Shown: in pieces, positions 41,200 through 52,322 of the stretch | Layout of the letters: every line of letters begins with the position of its first letter | How positions within the stretch are numbered: the stretch's first letter is position 1 | Assembly: GCF_002192695.1 (NCBI RefSeq) | Contig: NZ_MTLG01000125.1 | Location: 248,001 to 312,000 of the forward strand | Length of the DNA: 64,000 bases | Source of the DNA: Achromobacter xylosoxidans | GTDB lineage: Bacteria > Pseudomonadota > Gammaproteobacteria > Burkholderiales > Burkholderiaceae_B | Direction of reading: 5' to 3' | Notes under the pieces: generated by a model | Told to the model about the DNA's origin: nothing | The model's database searches: none | What the model saw: only the letters and a program-made list of their open reading frames with translations | Program-made: the position numbers and the translations under genes

Positions 41200-41829
41200 G
41201 TGGCTCGCGACCTTTCCTCTACCAAGCCCGCACGCAAGCGCTCCTTGATGCCGATGCTGCTGGTGTTCCTGTGCTCGCTGGCGCCCATCGTCGCGGCGGT
41301 CGTGGTGTATATGAATCCGCAGTGGTGGCCCGACGAATCCAGCAATTACGGCACGCTCCTGAATCCGCAGCGGCCCATGCCCGTGGCCGAGGCCTTGAGC
41401 CTGACCACGCTGGATGGCAAGCCCTTCGACCTGCAGAGCCTGAAGGGCAAGTGGCTGCTGGTGGCCGCCGATGGCGGCGCCTGCCCGGAGAGCTGCGCCC
41501 GCAAGCTCTTCATCGCGCGCAACAGCCACGCCAGCCAGGGCAAGAACGTCGACCGGCTGGCGCGCGTCTGGTTCATCACAGACGATGCGCCCGTGCCGGA
41601 CAAGGTGCTGGAAGCCTACAAGGGCACGGTCATGGTGCGCGCCAACCCCGACCAATTGGCGCGGTTCCTGCTGGCGCGCGATACTGCCGCGGGCCAGCCC
41701 GGGCTGGAGGCGCCGATCTGGGTGATCGACCCGCTGGGCAACCTGATGATGCAGTACCCTGCCGAGGCTGATGGCGTGAAGGTGCGCAAGGACATCAGCA
41801 AGCTGGTCTACAGCTCAAGAATAGGCTGA
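41200..41829 (+). CDS. Membrane-anchored thioredoxin-fold protein, Sco-like
   Basis: The 209-residue protein has an N-terminal anchor (about residues 17-38), then a thioredoxin-like domain with LTTLDGKPFDLQSLKGKWLL and GGACPESCARK, a C-x3-C pair at the place of the Sco copper motif CPDVCP. The histidine that Sco uses as third copper ligand is not clear here. It lies between surf1 and ctaA, a constant position in betaproteobacteria, so a role in oxidase assembly or redox control of CuA is inferred. It starts with GTG after AGGATACAAA. Confidence 0.8.
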   Translation: MARDLSSTKPARKRSLMPMLLVFLCSLAPIVAAVVVYMNPQWWPDESSNYGTLLNPQRPMPVAEALSLTTLDGKPFDLQSLKGKWLLVAADGGACPESCARKLFIARNSHASQGKNVDRLARVWFITDDAPVPDKVLEAYKGTVMVRANPDQLARFLLARDTAAGQPGLEAPIWVIDPLGNLMMQYPAEADGVKVRKDISKLVYSSRIG

Positions 41830-41879
41830 GCCTCGGGCAGGCATGGTTTTAATGCGTCGCGCGCGGCGCCGCAGAGTGG

Positions 41880-42926
41880 ATGTTTATGGATATCGAACGC
41901 ATCAAATCGCGTTATCGCAAGCTGGTTTTCTTTACCTGGTTCCTGACGCTGGACCTGATCATGTTCGGCGCCTTTGTGCGGTTGACGGACTCCGGGCTGG
42001 GCTGCCCCGACTGGCCTGGCTGCTACGGCAGCGTGACGCCGCTGGGCGCGATGGGCGATATCCACGAAGCATCGCAGGCCATGCCTTTCGGCCCGGTCAC
42101 CTTGTCCAAGGCCTGGATCGAAATGATCCACCGCTATGTCGGCACCATCCTGGGCATGCTGATCATCGCCATCGTCTACATGGCATGGCGCTACCGCAGC
42201 CAGTTGGGCCGTTCGCCCAAGTTGGCGGTCGTGACCCTGATCGCGGTCTGCGTGCAGGGCGCGTTCGGTGCCTGGACCGTGACCCACAAGCTGATGCCGG
42301 TCGTCGTGACCGCGCACCTGGTGTTCGGGCTGTCGGTGCTGGCGCTGATGACCTGGCTGTCCGCGCGCGAGCGTCCGCATCTGGCCGTGGCCGCGGCGGC
42401 CGCGCGCTGGAAGCCCTGGGTGGCCGGCGGCTTCGCCCTGCTGCTGGTGCAGGTGACCCTGGGCGGTTGGGTCAGCACCAACTACGCCGCGCTGGCCTGC
42501 ATGGATTTCCCCATGTGCCACGGCGCATGGGTGCCCGAAATGGACTTCCATGGCGGCTATTCGATCATCCGCGCCCTGGGCGAATTGCCGTCTGGCGAGA
42601 TGATTTCCCAGCCGGCGCTGACCGCAATCCACTGGGTCCACCGCAACTTCGCCTTCGTGGTGTTCCTGTACCTGGGCATACTGGCCTGGCGCCTGCGCGC
42701 CGAGCCCGGCCTGCGCGGCCCGGCCACGCTGATGCTGGCGCTGCTGGGCGCGCAGCTGCTGACCGGCCTGACCACGATCTTTTTCCAGTGGCCGCTGTTG
42801 ATCGCGGTGCTGCACAATGGAGGCGCCGCCGGCCTGACCCTGGCCGCGGTGGTTTTGATGGTGCGTTTGTCCACGGCTGGACGTGCGCCCGCCGGGGGCT
42901 ACGGCCCCAATTCGGTGCGCGTTTAA
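41880..42926 (+). CDS. ctaA: Heme A synthase
   Basis: CtaA (COX15) oxidises the C8 methyl of heme O to make heme A. The 348-residue protein has eight membrane helices and the motifs [48 protein letters not shown] and VLHNGGA containing the four heme-ligand histidines. A second ATG two codons in is equally possible because the ribosome site GAGTGG is close. ctaB follows 13 bp downstream. Confidence 0.96.
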   Translation: MFMDIERIKSRYRKLVFFTWFLTLDLIMFGAFVRLTDSGLGCPDWPGCYGSVTPLGAMGDIHEASQAMPFGPVTLSKAWIEMIHRYVGTILGMLIIAIVYMAWRYRSQLGRSPKLAVVTLIAVCVQGAFGAWTVTHKLMPVVVTAHLVFGLSVLALMTWLSARERPHLAVAAAAARWKPWVAGGFALLLVQVTLGGWVSTNYAALACMDFPMCHGAWVPEMDFHGGYSIIRALGELPSGEMISQPALTAIHWVHRNFAFVVFLYLGILAWRLRAEPGLRGPATLMLALLGAQLLTGLTTIFFQWPLLIAVLHNGGAAGLTLAAVVLMVRLSTAGRAPAGGYGPNSVRV

Positions 42927-42939
42927 AATAGGGCCCACT

Positions 42940-43833
42940 ATGACCAGTATTGCCGCTCCTCATCCCGGATTGTTCCGCCAGTATTTCGTCCTCACCAAGC
43001 CGCGCGTGACGCAATTGGCGGTGTTTTGCGCCGTGATCGGCATGTTCCTGGCGGCGCCCGGCATTCCGGACATGCGTCGCGTGCTGTTCGGCACGCTGGG
43101 CATCTGGCTGCTGGCCGCGGCCGCTTTCGCCATCAATTGCCTGATCGAACAGGAAATCGACGCCCGCATGCTGCGTACCGCGCGCCGCGGCACGGCGCGC
43201 GGCACGATTTCGGCGTTCCAGGTGCTGAGCATGTCCGGCCTGCTGGGCGGCGCCGGCATGTTCGTGCTGTATCACCTGGTCAACCCGCTGACCATGTGGC
43301 TGACCTTCGCCACCTTCGTGGGTTACGCCGTCATCTACACCGTCATCCTGAAGCCGCGCACGCCGCAGAACATCGTCATCGGCGGCCTGTCGGGCGCCAT
43401 GCCGCCGGCCCTGGGCTGGGCCACGGTGGCGGACTCGGTGCCGGCTGAGGCCTGGATCCTGGTGCTGATCATCTTCATCTGGACGCCGCCGCACTTCTGG
43501 GCGCTGGCGCTGTACCGCAATCACGATTACAAAAAGGCCGGCCTGCCCATGCTGCCGGTCACGCACGGCAACCAGTTCACGCGCCTGCACATCCTCTTGT
43601 ACAGCGTGGCGCTGGTCGCCACCACGCTGCTGCCCTACGCCATCCGCATGAGCGGCGAACTCTATCTGGCGTCCGCGCTGGCGCTGGGCGGCATGTTCGT
43701 TTCCTACGCGTGGCGGCTGTACCGCGCCTACAGCGACGAGCTGGCGCGCAGCATGTTCCGTTTTTCCATACTCTACCTGGCGCTGCTGTTCGGCGCCCTG
43801 CTGGTGGACCACTGGGTCGGCCTGCTGCGCTGA
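42940..43833 (+). CDS. ctaB: Protoheme IX farnesyltransferase (heme O synthase)
   Basis: CtaB attaches a farnesyl group to heme B, giving heme O for CtaA. The 297-residue UbiA-family protein has nine membrane helices. Its first prenyl-diphosphate motif reads [15 protein letters not shown], where Asp is more usual than the first Glu; the cytoplasmic loops [15 protein letters not shown] and [20 protein letters not shown] are conserved. The ATG at 42940 lies just after the ctaA stop. Confidence 0.96.
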   Translation: MTSIAAPHPGLFRQYFVLTKPRVTQLAVFCAVIGMFLAAPGIPDMRRVLFGTLGIWLLAAAAFAINCLIEQEIDARMLRTARRGTARGTISAFQVLSMSGLLGGAGMFVLYHLVNPLTMWLTFATFVGYAVIYTVILKPRTPQNIVIGGLSGAMPPALGWATVADSVPAEAWILVLIIFIWTPPHFWALALYRNHDYKKAGLPMLPVTHGNQFTRLHILLYSVALVATTLLPYAIRMSGELYLASALALGGMFVSYAWRLYRAYSDELARSMFRFSILYLALLFGALLVDHWVGLLR

Positions 43834-43850
43834 TCCCCTGGAGGTTGTCG

Positions 43851-44456
43851 ATGTCCGTGTTTTCCACCAGCCGCCGGCTGGTCCTGCGCTTGGGCGCAGC
43901 CGCTGCTGTCACCGCCGCCCTGGCCGCCTGCGGCGACAGCAAGCCCGTCTTCAAGGGCAGCGACATCAGCGGTACCCAGTTGGGCCGCGCGATGGAGCTG
44001 GTCGACTACAACGGCAAGACGCGCCAGCTGTCCGATTTCGCTGGCAAGGTGGTGGTCGTGTTCTTCGGCTTCACGCAGTGTCCGGACGTGTGCCCGACCT
44101 CGCTGGCCGAGCTGACCGAAGTCATGAAGAAGCTGGGTCCGGATGCCGACCGCGTCCAGGTGCTGCTGATTTCGGTGGATCCCGAGCGCGATACGCCCGA
44201 GGTCCTCAAGCAGTACGTCACCGCCTTCGATCCGCGCTTCCTGGGGCTGACCGGCACGCCGGACCAGGTCAAGAAGGCTGCTGCGTCCTTCAAGGCCTAT
44301 TACGCCAAGGCGCCGACCAAGGACGGCAGCTACACCATGGACCATACGGCCGCGTTCTACCTGCTGGACGGCAAGGGCGAATCGCGCGTGCTGGCCAATA
44401 ACAACATCGGGGTGGAAGCCCTGACGCAGGACATCAAGGCGCTGCTCAAGGGCTGA
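43851..44456 (+). CDS. SCO1/SenC copper chaperone lipoprotein
   Basis: Sco proteins deliver copper to the CuA site of subunit II. The 201-residue protein has a lipoprotein signal (lipobox LAAC, Cys at about 25), the copper motif FTQCPDVCP and the third ligand His in YTMDHTAAFYLLD. The ATG at 43851 follows GGAGGTTGTCG, the best ribosome site in the region. It ends the oxidase assembly group. Confidence 0.95.
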   Translation: MSVFSTSRRLVLRLGAAAAVTAALAACGDSKPVFKGSDISGTQLGRAMELVDYNGKTRQLSDFAGKVVVVFFGFTQCPDVCPTSLAELTEVMKKLGPDADRVQVLLISVDPERDTPEVLKQYVTAFDPRFLGLTGTPDQVKKAAASFKAYYAKAPTKDGSYTMDHTAAFYLLDGKGESRVLANNNIGVEALTQDIKALLKG

Positions 44457-44474
44457 TCTGGCGGCCGTGCTGGC

Positions 44475-44693
44475 TTACTTGCCGGCTGCGGCCCAGCCGG
44501 CCAGCGCGGCGCGGGCCGGCTCGCTCAGTTCCGCGGCAGGGATCTCGCGCCGGTGCGCCATGATCATCAGCGCGTAGGGCGTGGCCAGCGCGGCAGCCTC
44601 GGGGCACAGGCGGGATTCGTCGCCCACCGACGGCGAAACATTGCGCCAGTAGTTGATGGCCTGTTCGAGCTGGGGCAGGGTTATGGGATCCAT
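44475..44693 (-). CDS. Small DUF3717 protein
   Basis: The 72-residue protein MDPITLPQLEQAINYWR... contains the DUF3717 pattern: a short helix, an INYWRNVSP segment, a cysteine in RLCPEAAALA and a C-terminal region. The function is unknown. It is antisense to the end of the oxidase cluster and is 18 bp from the sco stop. The ribosome site is weak, so a start a few codons away cannot be excluded. Confidence 0.75.
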   Translation of the reverse strand: MDPITLPQLEQAINYWRNVSPSVGDESRLCPEAAALATPYALMIMAHRREIPAAELSEPARAALAGWAAAGK

Positions 44694-44824
44694 CCGCCTA
44701 TTGTCCACGAATGGGAAAGGCTGTCCACCGGCCTGCGTCCTGCAAAGAAGCGTCACCATCGCAACACGCCGAAACCGTGCCCGGGTGCTATACCACTGCC
44801 GGTTAGTAACGATGGAGCATCGTC

Positions 44825-45505
44825 ATGAATACATCCGCCAAAATTGAATCCGCGCGCCGGGCCATCCATCCCCTGGTGGCAGCGGCCGCAATCGCCGTCA
44901 TCGTCATGTGCTCGGTAGGCGTGGCCGCCGTGATGGGCTGGCTGCCCTCGCCTTCGGCCAATCCGCACGCCGACGAACCCGTGGCCGAGGCCGGTCCGGA
45001 AGGCGCCAATCTGGCACCCGCGCCGCAGGCCGCCGTGCCGCCCGCGCCCGCCCAGCAAGGGGCCCAGGCGTCCGCCGCGCCCCGTTCCCAGACCCAGGCC
45101 CAACCGCCTGCGCCTGCCCAGCGCACCGCCCCTCAATCGCCCGCGCCGCAAGCCTGCGCGACCTGCGGCGTGGTGGAATCGGTCCGACAAGTGCAGGTCC
45201 CCGTCAAGGACAATAGCGACCACCTCATCGGCACCATCGGCGGCGGCGTGGTCGGCGGCGTCGTGGGCAACCAGTTCGGCGGCGGTAGCGGCAAGACGGC
45301 CCTGACCGTGCTGGGCGCGGTGGGCGGTGCTTTGGCAGGCCGTGAAGTTGAGCGTAATATCAGACAGCAACAAACGGTGACGCACTATGAACTCACGGTG
45401 CGCATGAATGACGGCAGCACGCGCCAGTTCCGCAGCGCGCAGCCGTTCGCCTTCGCGTCGGGCGATCATGTGCGCGTGGAGAACAATCAGCTGCTGCGCG
45501 GATGA
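44825..45505 (+). CDS. Glycine-zipper 2TM-domain envelope protein
   Basis: The 226-residue protein has an N-terminal membrane helix (about residues 18-40), a long Pro/Ala/Gln linker, and a glycine-zipper domain with GTIGGGVVGGVVGNQFGGGS and LGAVGGALAGREVER, as in Rickettsia 17-kDa antigen and SlyB relatives. A C-terminal part contains YELTVRMNDGSTRQFRS. A CATC pair lies before the zipper. It probably sits in the envelope; its exact role is unknown. Confidence 0.85.
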   Translation: MNTSAKIESARRAIHPLVAAAAIAVIVMCSVGVAAVMGWLPSPSANPHADEPVAEAGPEGANLAPAPQAAVPPAPAQQGAQASAAPRSQTQAQPPAPAQRTAPQSPAPQACATCGVVESVRQVQVPVKDNSDHLIGTIGGGVVGGVVGNQFGGGSGKTALTVLGAVGGALAGREVERNIRQQQTVTHYELTVRMNDGSTRQFRSAQPFAFASGDHVRVENNQLLRG

Positions 45506-45549
45506 TCCCGCCTGCCGGCGACCATCATCTGTCTTAGGGGAGACCAGGA

Positions 45550-46332
45550 ATGAGCGACCAACACACGAACCCGTTCGTTCTGCCCGGCATGGGCCAGCAT
45601 TCCGACCTGTCGGGCAATCCGCTCCTGGCCAGCATGGAAATGATGCGCCAGGCCTGGGCGGGCCTGACCGGACCTGGCGGCCTGGCCAGCAGCCTGCCCA
45701 TGGCTCCTCCGATGAACCTGGAAGACCTGGACCGCCGCATCGCCGAATTGCGTTCGGTGGAAAACTGGCTGCGCATGAACCTGTCCATGCTGTCCGGCAC
45801 GATCCAGGGCATGGAGGTCCAGCGCTCCACCATCAGCACCTTGCGCGCTTTCGTGGACAGCGCGGCCAATATGGACATGAGCGCCTTCCAGGACAGCGGC
45901 GCGGCGTCGCCGCTGGAAGTGGTGCTGGGCCTGAAACCCGCGCCCAAGTCCGCAACCAAGGCAGCGGCCTCCGGCTCCGCCGCGGAGGGCGGCAAAGCCA
46001 AGGGCGAGGAAGCCGCCGGCGCCGCGGGGCAGCAGCAATCCGCCGCGCCTGGCATGAGCGAGCAGATGGGCGCCGCGGCGCAATCGGCTTCCAAGGCCTG
46101 GTGGGATCTGCTGCAGCAGCAGTTCAACCAGATCGCCGCCGCCACCGCGGCCTCCATGCCGGCGGCGCCTGCCGCTTCCGGCGCCGATGCCGCGGCCAAG
46201 CCCAATCCCAATCCCAAGCCGGGCGAGTCCAAGGCGGCGGCCGCGCCCGCAGCCAAGGCGTCCAAGCCGGCGGCCCGCAAGTCCGCCGCGCCCCGCAAGG
46301 CCGCCAAGAAAACCGGACCGGACGCCAGCTAG
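45550..46332 (+). CDS. PhaM-like polyhydroxyalkanoate granule protein
   Basis: PhaM binds PHB synthase and DNA and helps distribute storage granules. The 260-residue protein has the PhaM N-terminal pattern (PNL-like MNLEDLDRRIAELRSVENWL and MLSGTIQGMEVQRSTI) and a basic Ala/Lys/Pro C-terminus ending KPAARKSAAPRKAAKKTG, like histone-H1-type tails. An Ala-rich region lies between. No other pha gene is in the window. GGGGAGACCAGGA precedes the ATG. Confidence 0.82.
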   Translation: MSDQHTNPFVLPGMGQHSDLSGNPLLASMEMMRQAWAGLTGPGGLASSLPMAPPMNLEDLDRRIAELRSVENWLRMNLSMLSGTIQGMEVQRSTISTLRAFVDSAANMDMSAFQDSGAASPLEVVLGLKPAPKSATKAAASGSAAEGGKAKGEEAAGAAGQQQSAAPGMSEQMGAAAQSASKAWWDLLQQQFNQIAAATAASMPAAPAASGADAAAKPNPNPKPGESKAAAAPAAKASKPAARKSAAPRKAAKKTGPDAS

Positions 46333-46407
46333 CGGCGGTCCTCTCTTTAAATCGTCGGGCGAGACGGCCGCAAGGCCTCTCGGCTGCCACTCAACATACT
46401 GGAACTT

Positions 46408-47781
46408 ATGCTTAACGTAGTAATTCTTGCCGCCGGACTGGGTAAACGCATGCAGTCCGACCTCCCCAAAGTTCTGCACACGCTGGCCGGCAAACCGATG
46501 CTGGGCCATGTGCTGGACAGCGCGCGCCAGTTGAAGCCGGCGCGCATCGTCGTCGTGGTCGGCCATGGCGCTGACCGCGTCAAACAGGCTTATGAAGGCC
46601 AGGCAGACCTGCACTTCGTGTTGCAGCAGCCGCAGCAAGGCACCGGCCACGCCGTGCAGCAGGCCGTGCCGCTGCTGCTCGAAGGCGATGGCAAGGACGA
46701 CGTGACCCTGGTGCTGTATGGCGACGTGCCGCTGGTGCAGCCCGAAACCCTGCAGCGCCTGCTGCAAGCACGCGGCGCGGGCGCCGCCGTGCTCACCGAG
46801 GTGTTGGACGATTCCACCGGCTATGGCCGCATCGTGCGCGACGCCAGCGGCAACGTGTGCCGCATCGTCGAGCACAAGGACGCCTCCGACGCCGAGCGCG
46901 AGATCAAGGAAGTGAACACCGGCATCCTCACCGCGCCGACCGCGAAGCTGAAGGACTGGTTGTCCCGCATCGACAACAACAACGCCCAGGGCGAGTACTA
47001 CCTGACCGACGTGGTCGGCCTGGCGGTGGTCGACGGCGTGCCGGTGGGCGCGGCTCAGCCGGGCGCGTCCTGGGAAACGCTGGGTGTGAACAGCCGCGTG
47101 CAGCAGGCTGAACTGGAGCGCCGCTGGCAGGCCGAACAGGCCCGCCGCCAACTGGAAGCCGGCGTCACGCTGGCCGATCCGGCGCGCTTTGACGTGCGCG
47201 GCTCGCTCACCTGCGGGCGCGACGTGTTCATCGACGTGGGCTGCGTGTTCGAAGGCCAGGTGTCGCTGGCCGACGGCGTGCGCGTCGGCCCGCATTGCGT
47301 GCTGCGCGACGTCAGCGTCGGCCCGGGCACGCACATCGAGGCCTACAGCCATCTGCAGCAGGCGCAGGTCGGCCGCGATGCGCGCGTCGGCCCCTATGCG
47401 CGCCTGCGTCCGGGCGCCGAGCTCGGCGACCGCAGCCACGTCGGCAACTTCGTCGAGATCAAGAAGAGCGTGCTGGGCGCCGACAGCAAGGCCAACCACC
47501 TGGCCTACATCGGCGACGCCGACATCGGCGCACGCGTGAACGTGGGCGCGGGCACCATCACCTGCAACTACGACGGCGTGAACAAGCACCGCACCGTCAT
47601 CGAGGACGACGCCTTCATCGGCTCGGACACGCAGCTGGTGGCGCCGGTGCGCGTCGGCCGCGGCGCCACGCTGGGCGCTGGCACCACCCTGACCCGCGAC
47701 GCGCCGGCCGAGAAACTGACGGTGTCGCGCGCCAAGCAGGTCACCGTCGACGGATGGCAGCGCCCGGTCAAGAAATCGTGA
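46408..47781 (+). CDS. glmU: Bifunctional GlcN-1-P acetyltransferase / GlcNAc-1-P uridyltransferase
   Basis: GlmU makes UDP-GlcNAc in two steps. The 457-residue protein has the uridyltransferase start [17 protein letters not shown], quoted partly, then a left-handed beta-helix of hexapeptide repeats with the acetyltransferase region [19 protein letters not shown] and [15 protein letters not shown]. Length is normal. UDP-GlcNAc feeds murA in this window and the capsule genes further on. Its stop overlaps the following GTG. Confidence 0.98.
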   Translation: MLNVVILAAGLGKRMQSDLPKVLHTLAGKPMLGHVLDSARQLKPARIVVVVGHGADRVKQAYEGQADLHFVLQQPQQGTGHAVQQAVPLLLEGDGKDDVTLVLYGDVPLVQPETLQRLLQARGAGAAVLTEVLDDSTGYGRIVRDASGNVCRIVEHKDASDAEREIKEVNTGILTAPTAKLKDWLSRIDNNNAQGEYYLTDVVGLAVVDGVPVGAAQPGASWETLGVNSRVQQAELERRWQAEQARRQLEAGVTLADPARFDVRGSLTCGRDVFIDVGCVFEGQVSLADGVRVGPHCVLRDVSVGPGTHIEAYSHLQQAQVGRDARVGPYARLRPGAELGDRSHVGNFVEIKKSVLGADSKANHLAYIGDADIGARVNVGAGTITCNYDGVNKHRTVIEDDAFIGSDTQLVAPVRVGRGATLGAGTTLTRDAPAEKLTVSRAKQVTVDGWQRPVKKS

Positions 47782-49166
47782 CGGGGCAGAGCGGAGAGGC
47801 GCCGGCCAACGGCGCCAGGCCCGCCCCGCCCGACGGTCTGCCCACGCCGCGCCGCTACTGGGCGGCAGCCACGGTGATGACAGGCATCAGCCTGTCGGTC
47901 CTGGACACCACCATCGCCAACGTGGCGCTGCCCACGATCGCCGTCGACCTCAACGCGTCGCCGGCCCAGGCGGTCTGGATCGTGAACGCCTACAACCTGG
48001 CGGTGGTGATGATGCTGCTGCCCCTGTCGGCGCTGGCCGAGCGCATCGGCTTTCGCCGCATGTTCACCTTCGGCCTGATGCTGTTCACCCTGGCCTCGCT
48101 GGGCTGCGCGCTGGCCGGCACGCTCTGGCAGTTGACGGCGGCGCGCGTGTTCCAGGGCATAGGCGCGGCGTCGCTCATGTGCATGTTCGGCGGGCTGGTG
48201 CGCAACATCTATCCGCTCAAGCTGCTGGGACGCGGGATCAGCATCAACGCCACCACCGTGGCCATCATGTCGGTGCTGGGGCCGACCATCGGTTCGGCCA
48301 TCCTGTCGGTGGCGCCCTGGCCCTGGATCTTTGCCGTCAACCTGCCGATCTGCGCGCTGACGATGCTGGGCCTGCGCCATCTGCCGGAAGTGCCGCGCAA
48401 CGACGTGAAGCTGGACTGGATCAGCGCCCTGCTTTGCATGCTGACCCTGGGCGTCTTCATTTCGGGCGTGGACATGATGGGCATGGACCTGCTGCGCGGC
48501 ATCGGCCTGGTGGCGATCGCCACGGTCATCGGCTTCGTGCTGGTGCGCCGCGTCGGCAAGCAGCCGGCGCCGCTGGTGCCGGTGGACCTGCTGCGCATCC
48601 GTCCGCTGGCCTTCGCGGTGGGCGCCTCGGCCTGCACCTTCGCCGCGCAGATGGCGTCCTACGTGTCGCTGCCGTTCTATTTCCAGCAGGTGCTGGGCCG
48701 GCCCTATCTGGAAGTGGGCATGCTGATGGGCGCCTGGCCCGTGGGCACCGCCATCATCGCCCCGCTGGCGGGGCGGCTGTCCGACCGTTACTCGGCCGCC
48801 ACGCTCAGCGGCATGGGCGCGGCCGCGATGGTGGTCGGCATGCTGTGGCTGGCGGCGCTGCCCGCCACGGTCTCGAACTGGCCCATTGTTGCGGGCATGT
48901 TCGTGGCGGGGATGGGTTTCGGCTTTTTCCAGACGCCCAACAACCGCGCCATGCTGTCGGCCGCGCCCCGTTCGCGCAGCGGCGCGGCGGGCGGCCTGCA
49001 GGCCACCACCCGGGTGTTTGGCCAGAGCTTCGGCACGGCTCTGGTCGCGATCGCGTTCAGCATCAGCCTGGCGCATGGCCCGGGCCTGGCGCTGGTGCTG
49101 GGCACCATCTGCGCCGGGTTGGCGGTGGTGGTCAATACGGTCCGCTTCAGCAAGCTGCGGACCTAG
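47778..49166 (+). CDS. DHA2-type MFS drug/proton antiporter
   Basis: The 462-residue protein has about 14 hydrophobic segments and DHA2 features: the first helix motif [17 protein letters not shown], the loop [11 protein letters not shown], and [13 protein letters not shown]. The GTG at 47778 overlaps the glmU stop by four bases (GTGA) and is the first start in frame near helix 1; an ATG at 47877 would cut into that helix. The substrate is unknown. Co-translation with glmU is unusual and probably just compaction. Confidence 0.87.
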   Translation: MTGQSGEAPANGARPAPPDGLPTPRRYWAAATVMTGISLSVLDTTIANVALPTIAVDLNASPAQAVWIVNAYNLAVVMMLLPLSALAERIGFRRMFTFGLMLFTLASLGCALAGTLWQLTAARVFQGIGAASLMCMFGGLVRNIYPLKLLGRGISINATTVAIMSVLGPTIGSAILSVAPWPWIFAVNLPICALTMLGLRHLPEVPRNDVKLDWISALLCMLTLGVFISGVDMMGMDLLRGIGLVAIATVIGFVLVRRVGKQPAPLVPVDLLRIRPLAFAVGASACTFAAQMASYVSLPFYFQQVLGRPYLEVGMLMGAWPVGTAIIAPLAGRLSDRYSAATLSGMGAAAMVVGMLWLAALPATVSNWPIVAGMFVAGMGFGFFQTPNNRAMLSAAPRSRSGAAGGLQATTRVFGQSFGTALVAIAFSISLAHGPGLALVLGTICAGLAVVVNTVRFSKLRT

Positions 49167-49222
49167 GGCGCTCCCTCGGGACCGCCTTTGCGGCGCAGGC
49201 GGCTCCGGCCCCCGGCCGCTTC

Positions 49223-49260
49223 TATAATGACGGCCGGCGCCGGGTTTCAGTCACCCGGCG
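49223..49260 (+). promoter_or_regulatory. -10 element and 5' hairpin upstream of ugd
   Basis: TATAAT (49223-49228) is perfect; no good -35 hexamer is at 17 bp. Ten bases downstream begins a perfect 8-bp stem CGCCGGGT/ACCCGGCG with a 7-base loop (49238-49260), which would lie at the very 5' end of the transcript, where such hairpins often protect mRNA. Confidence 0.5.
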
Positions 49261-49291
49261 CAACGATTACCTATTTTGAAGGCGTTCAGGC

Positions 49292-50610
<1,319 letters not shown>

Positions 50611-50614
<4 letters not shown>

Positions 50615-51669
50615 AGATCCTGCAGCTGAACTTCGAGAAGGGCTGGCGCGGCGGCGAACGGCAGACGCTGTACTGCATGCGCGCATTCCGCAAGGCCGGC
50701 CACGACGTCGAAGTGATGTGCCGCGAAGGCGCGCCCTTGGCCGAGCGCGCGCGCCAGGAGGGCTTCGTGGCCCATACCTGCCGCAACGTGCCGGGGCAGC
50801 TGGCTTTCTTGGCCGGCGCTGGCCGCTATGACATCGTCCACGCCCAGACCGCCAACACCATCACCTGGGCGGTCCTGACCAAATGGCTGCACCGCCGTCC
50901 GGTGGTCTTTTCCCGCCGCACGTCCTTCGTGGTCAAGCCCGGCGACGAATGGAAGACCGGCTACAAGTGGCGCCATGCCAACCTGTTCGTGGCGATCAGC
51001 GAGATGGCCGCGGGCGAGCCGCGCCGCCTGGGGATCGAACCCGTCATCATCCGCAGCGCCGTCGAGCCGCATCAGATCAACGCCGAAAACGTCGCCAACC
51101 TGGTGCGCGAATTCGACCTGGCCGGCAAGAAGGTCATGGCAACGTCCGCCGCGCTGATCCGCGACAAGGATCCGGTCACCCTGGTGCGCGCCGTGGGCGA
51201 ACTGGCCAAGACGCGCCGCGACTTCGTGTTCCTGCACTTTGGCGCGGGCGGCGACCGCGAGCAGCAGGCCAGGGACGAGGCCCGCAAGCTGGGCATCGAG
51301 GACGTCTATCGCTTCGCCGGCTTTCGCAAGGGCGTGGAAGATTTCTACAGCATCCTCGACGTGTTCGTCATGAGTTCCGAGGAAGAGGCCCTGGGCAGCA
51401 GCGTGCTGGATGCCTTCCTGCAACGCGTGCCGGTGGTGTCCACCGATGCCGGCGGCCTGAAGGAAAGCCTGGCCGACGGGCGCGGCGTGCTGTGCGCCGT
51501 GGGCGACTTCCAGGCCATGGCGCAAGGCATGGCGCGCTGCCTGGACGACGCCGCCTTCCGCCAGGAAGTCACCGAACGCGCCTACGCCTACGTGCTCGAC
51601 GAGCACGACGTGCAAAAGATGGGCAACCGCTATCTGGCGCAATTCGAGCGCCTGATCGCCCGCCGCTGA
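50611..51669 (+). CDS. GT4-type glycosyltransferase
   Basis: The 352-residue GT-B protein starts [20 protein letters not shown], with the Gly-Gly-rich loop of family GT4. Its C-terminal half has [22 protein letters not shown] and the E-x7-E region [14 protein letters not shown]. The acceptor is unknown; it may be a lipopolysaccharide core or a surface glycan enzyme. Overlap with ugd (ATGA) suggests use of UDP-glucuronate or a sugar derived from it. Confidence 0.88.
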
Positions 51670-51681
51670 TCCGCCCGCGGC

Positions 51682-52170
51682 TCAGGCCCGCAGATCTATC
51701 CGGGTCTCGAACTTGGCGCGATGCACCGAGAAGAACGTGCGCACGTTGCGCACATTGGCCTGCGCGGTAAAGGCCCGGTGCACCAGCGCGTGATAGGCCG
51801 GCATGTCCTTGACCTGCGCGATCACCACGAAATCCGGCCCCGGCGACACCCGGTAGCACTGCAGCACCGCGGGCTCGGTCAGCATGCTTTGCTCGAACGC
51901 GTCCAGGCTTTCAGCGGCCTGCACGTCCAGCGTGATCTCGACGATGGCGGTCAGCGTGCTGCCCAGCTTTTCCGCCGCCAGGATGGCCACCTGCCTGTCT
52001 ATCACCCCTTCGTCCACCAGCCGCCGGACCCGCCGCAGGCAGGTCGGGGGCGAGGCATGCACGCGTTGCGCCAGCTCCTGGTTGGTCAGCGAACTGTCGT
52101 CCTGTAGCTGTTCAAGAATGCGCCGGTCCAGATCATCCAGCTCCGGCAGGGGAATCTGTGCGTTTTGCAT
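51682..52170 (-). CDS. Lrp/AsnC-family regulator
   Basis: The 162-residue protein has the N-terminal helix-turn-helix (LDDLDRRILEQLQDDSSLTN and SPPTCLRRVRRLVDEGVI, quoted partly) and the C-terminal RAM ligand domain containing YRVSPGPDFVVIAQVKDM. The ATG at 52170 (MQNAQIPLPE) is preferred to a TTG four codons upstream. It is divergent from glmS with a 152-bp AT-rich gap. Ligand and targets are unknown. Confidence 0.92.
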   Translation of the reverse strand: MQNAQIPLPELDDLDRRILEQLQDDSSLTNQELAQRVHASPPTCLRRVRRLVDEGVIDRQVAILAAEKLGSTLTAIVEITLDVQAAESLDAFEQSMLTEPAVLQCYRVSPGPDFVVIAQVKDMPAYHALVHRAFTAQANVRNVRTFFSVHRAKFETRIDLRA

Positions 52171-52322
52171 GATTAATTTCAAAAATCTAGTTCAGAAGAA
52201 ATATTATTTAATCACAATCATGTAAGGGAATTAACTTCCATTTAATGGCACATAAAGAAATCAAATTTCTTGCAAGGGCGAGCACAATGCGTCGGTACAC
52301 GAACTTACCGGAGCACTCTCCT

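Noticed and set aside
52171-52322. A glmS ribozyme-type leader
   Set aside because: The gap is only 152 bp and shows none of the conserved glmS ribozyme core, which is a Firmicutes-type feature.
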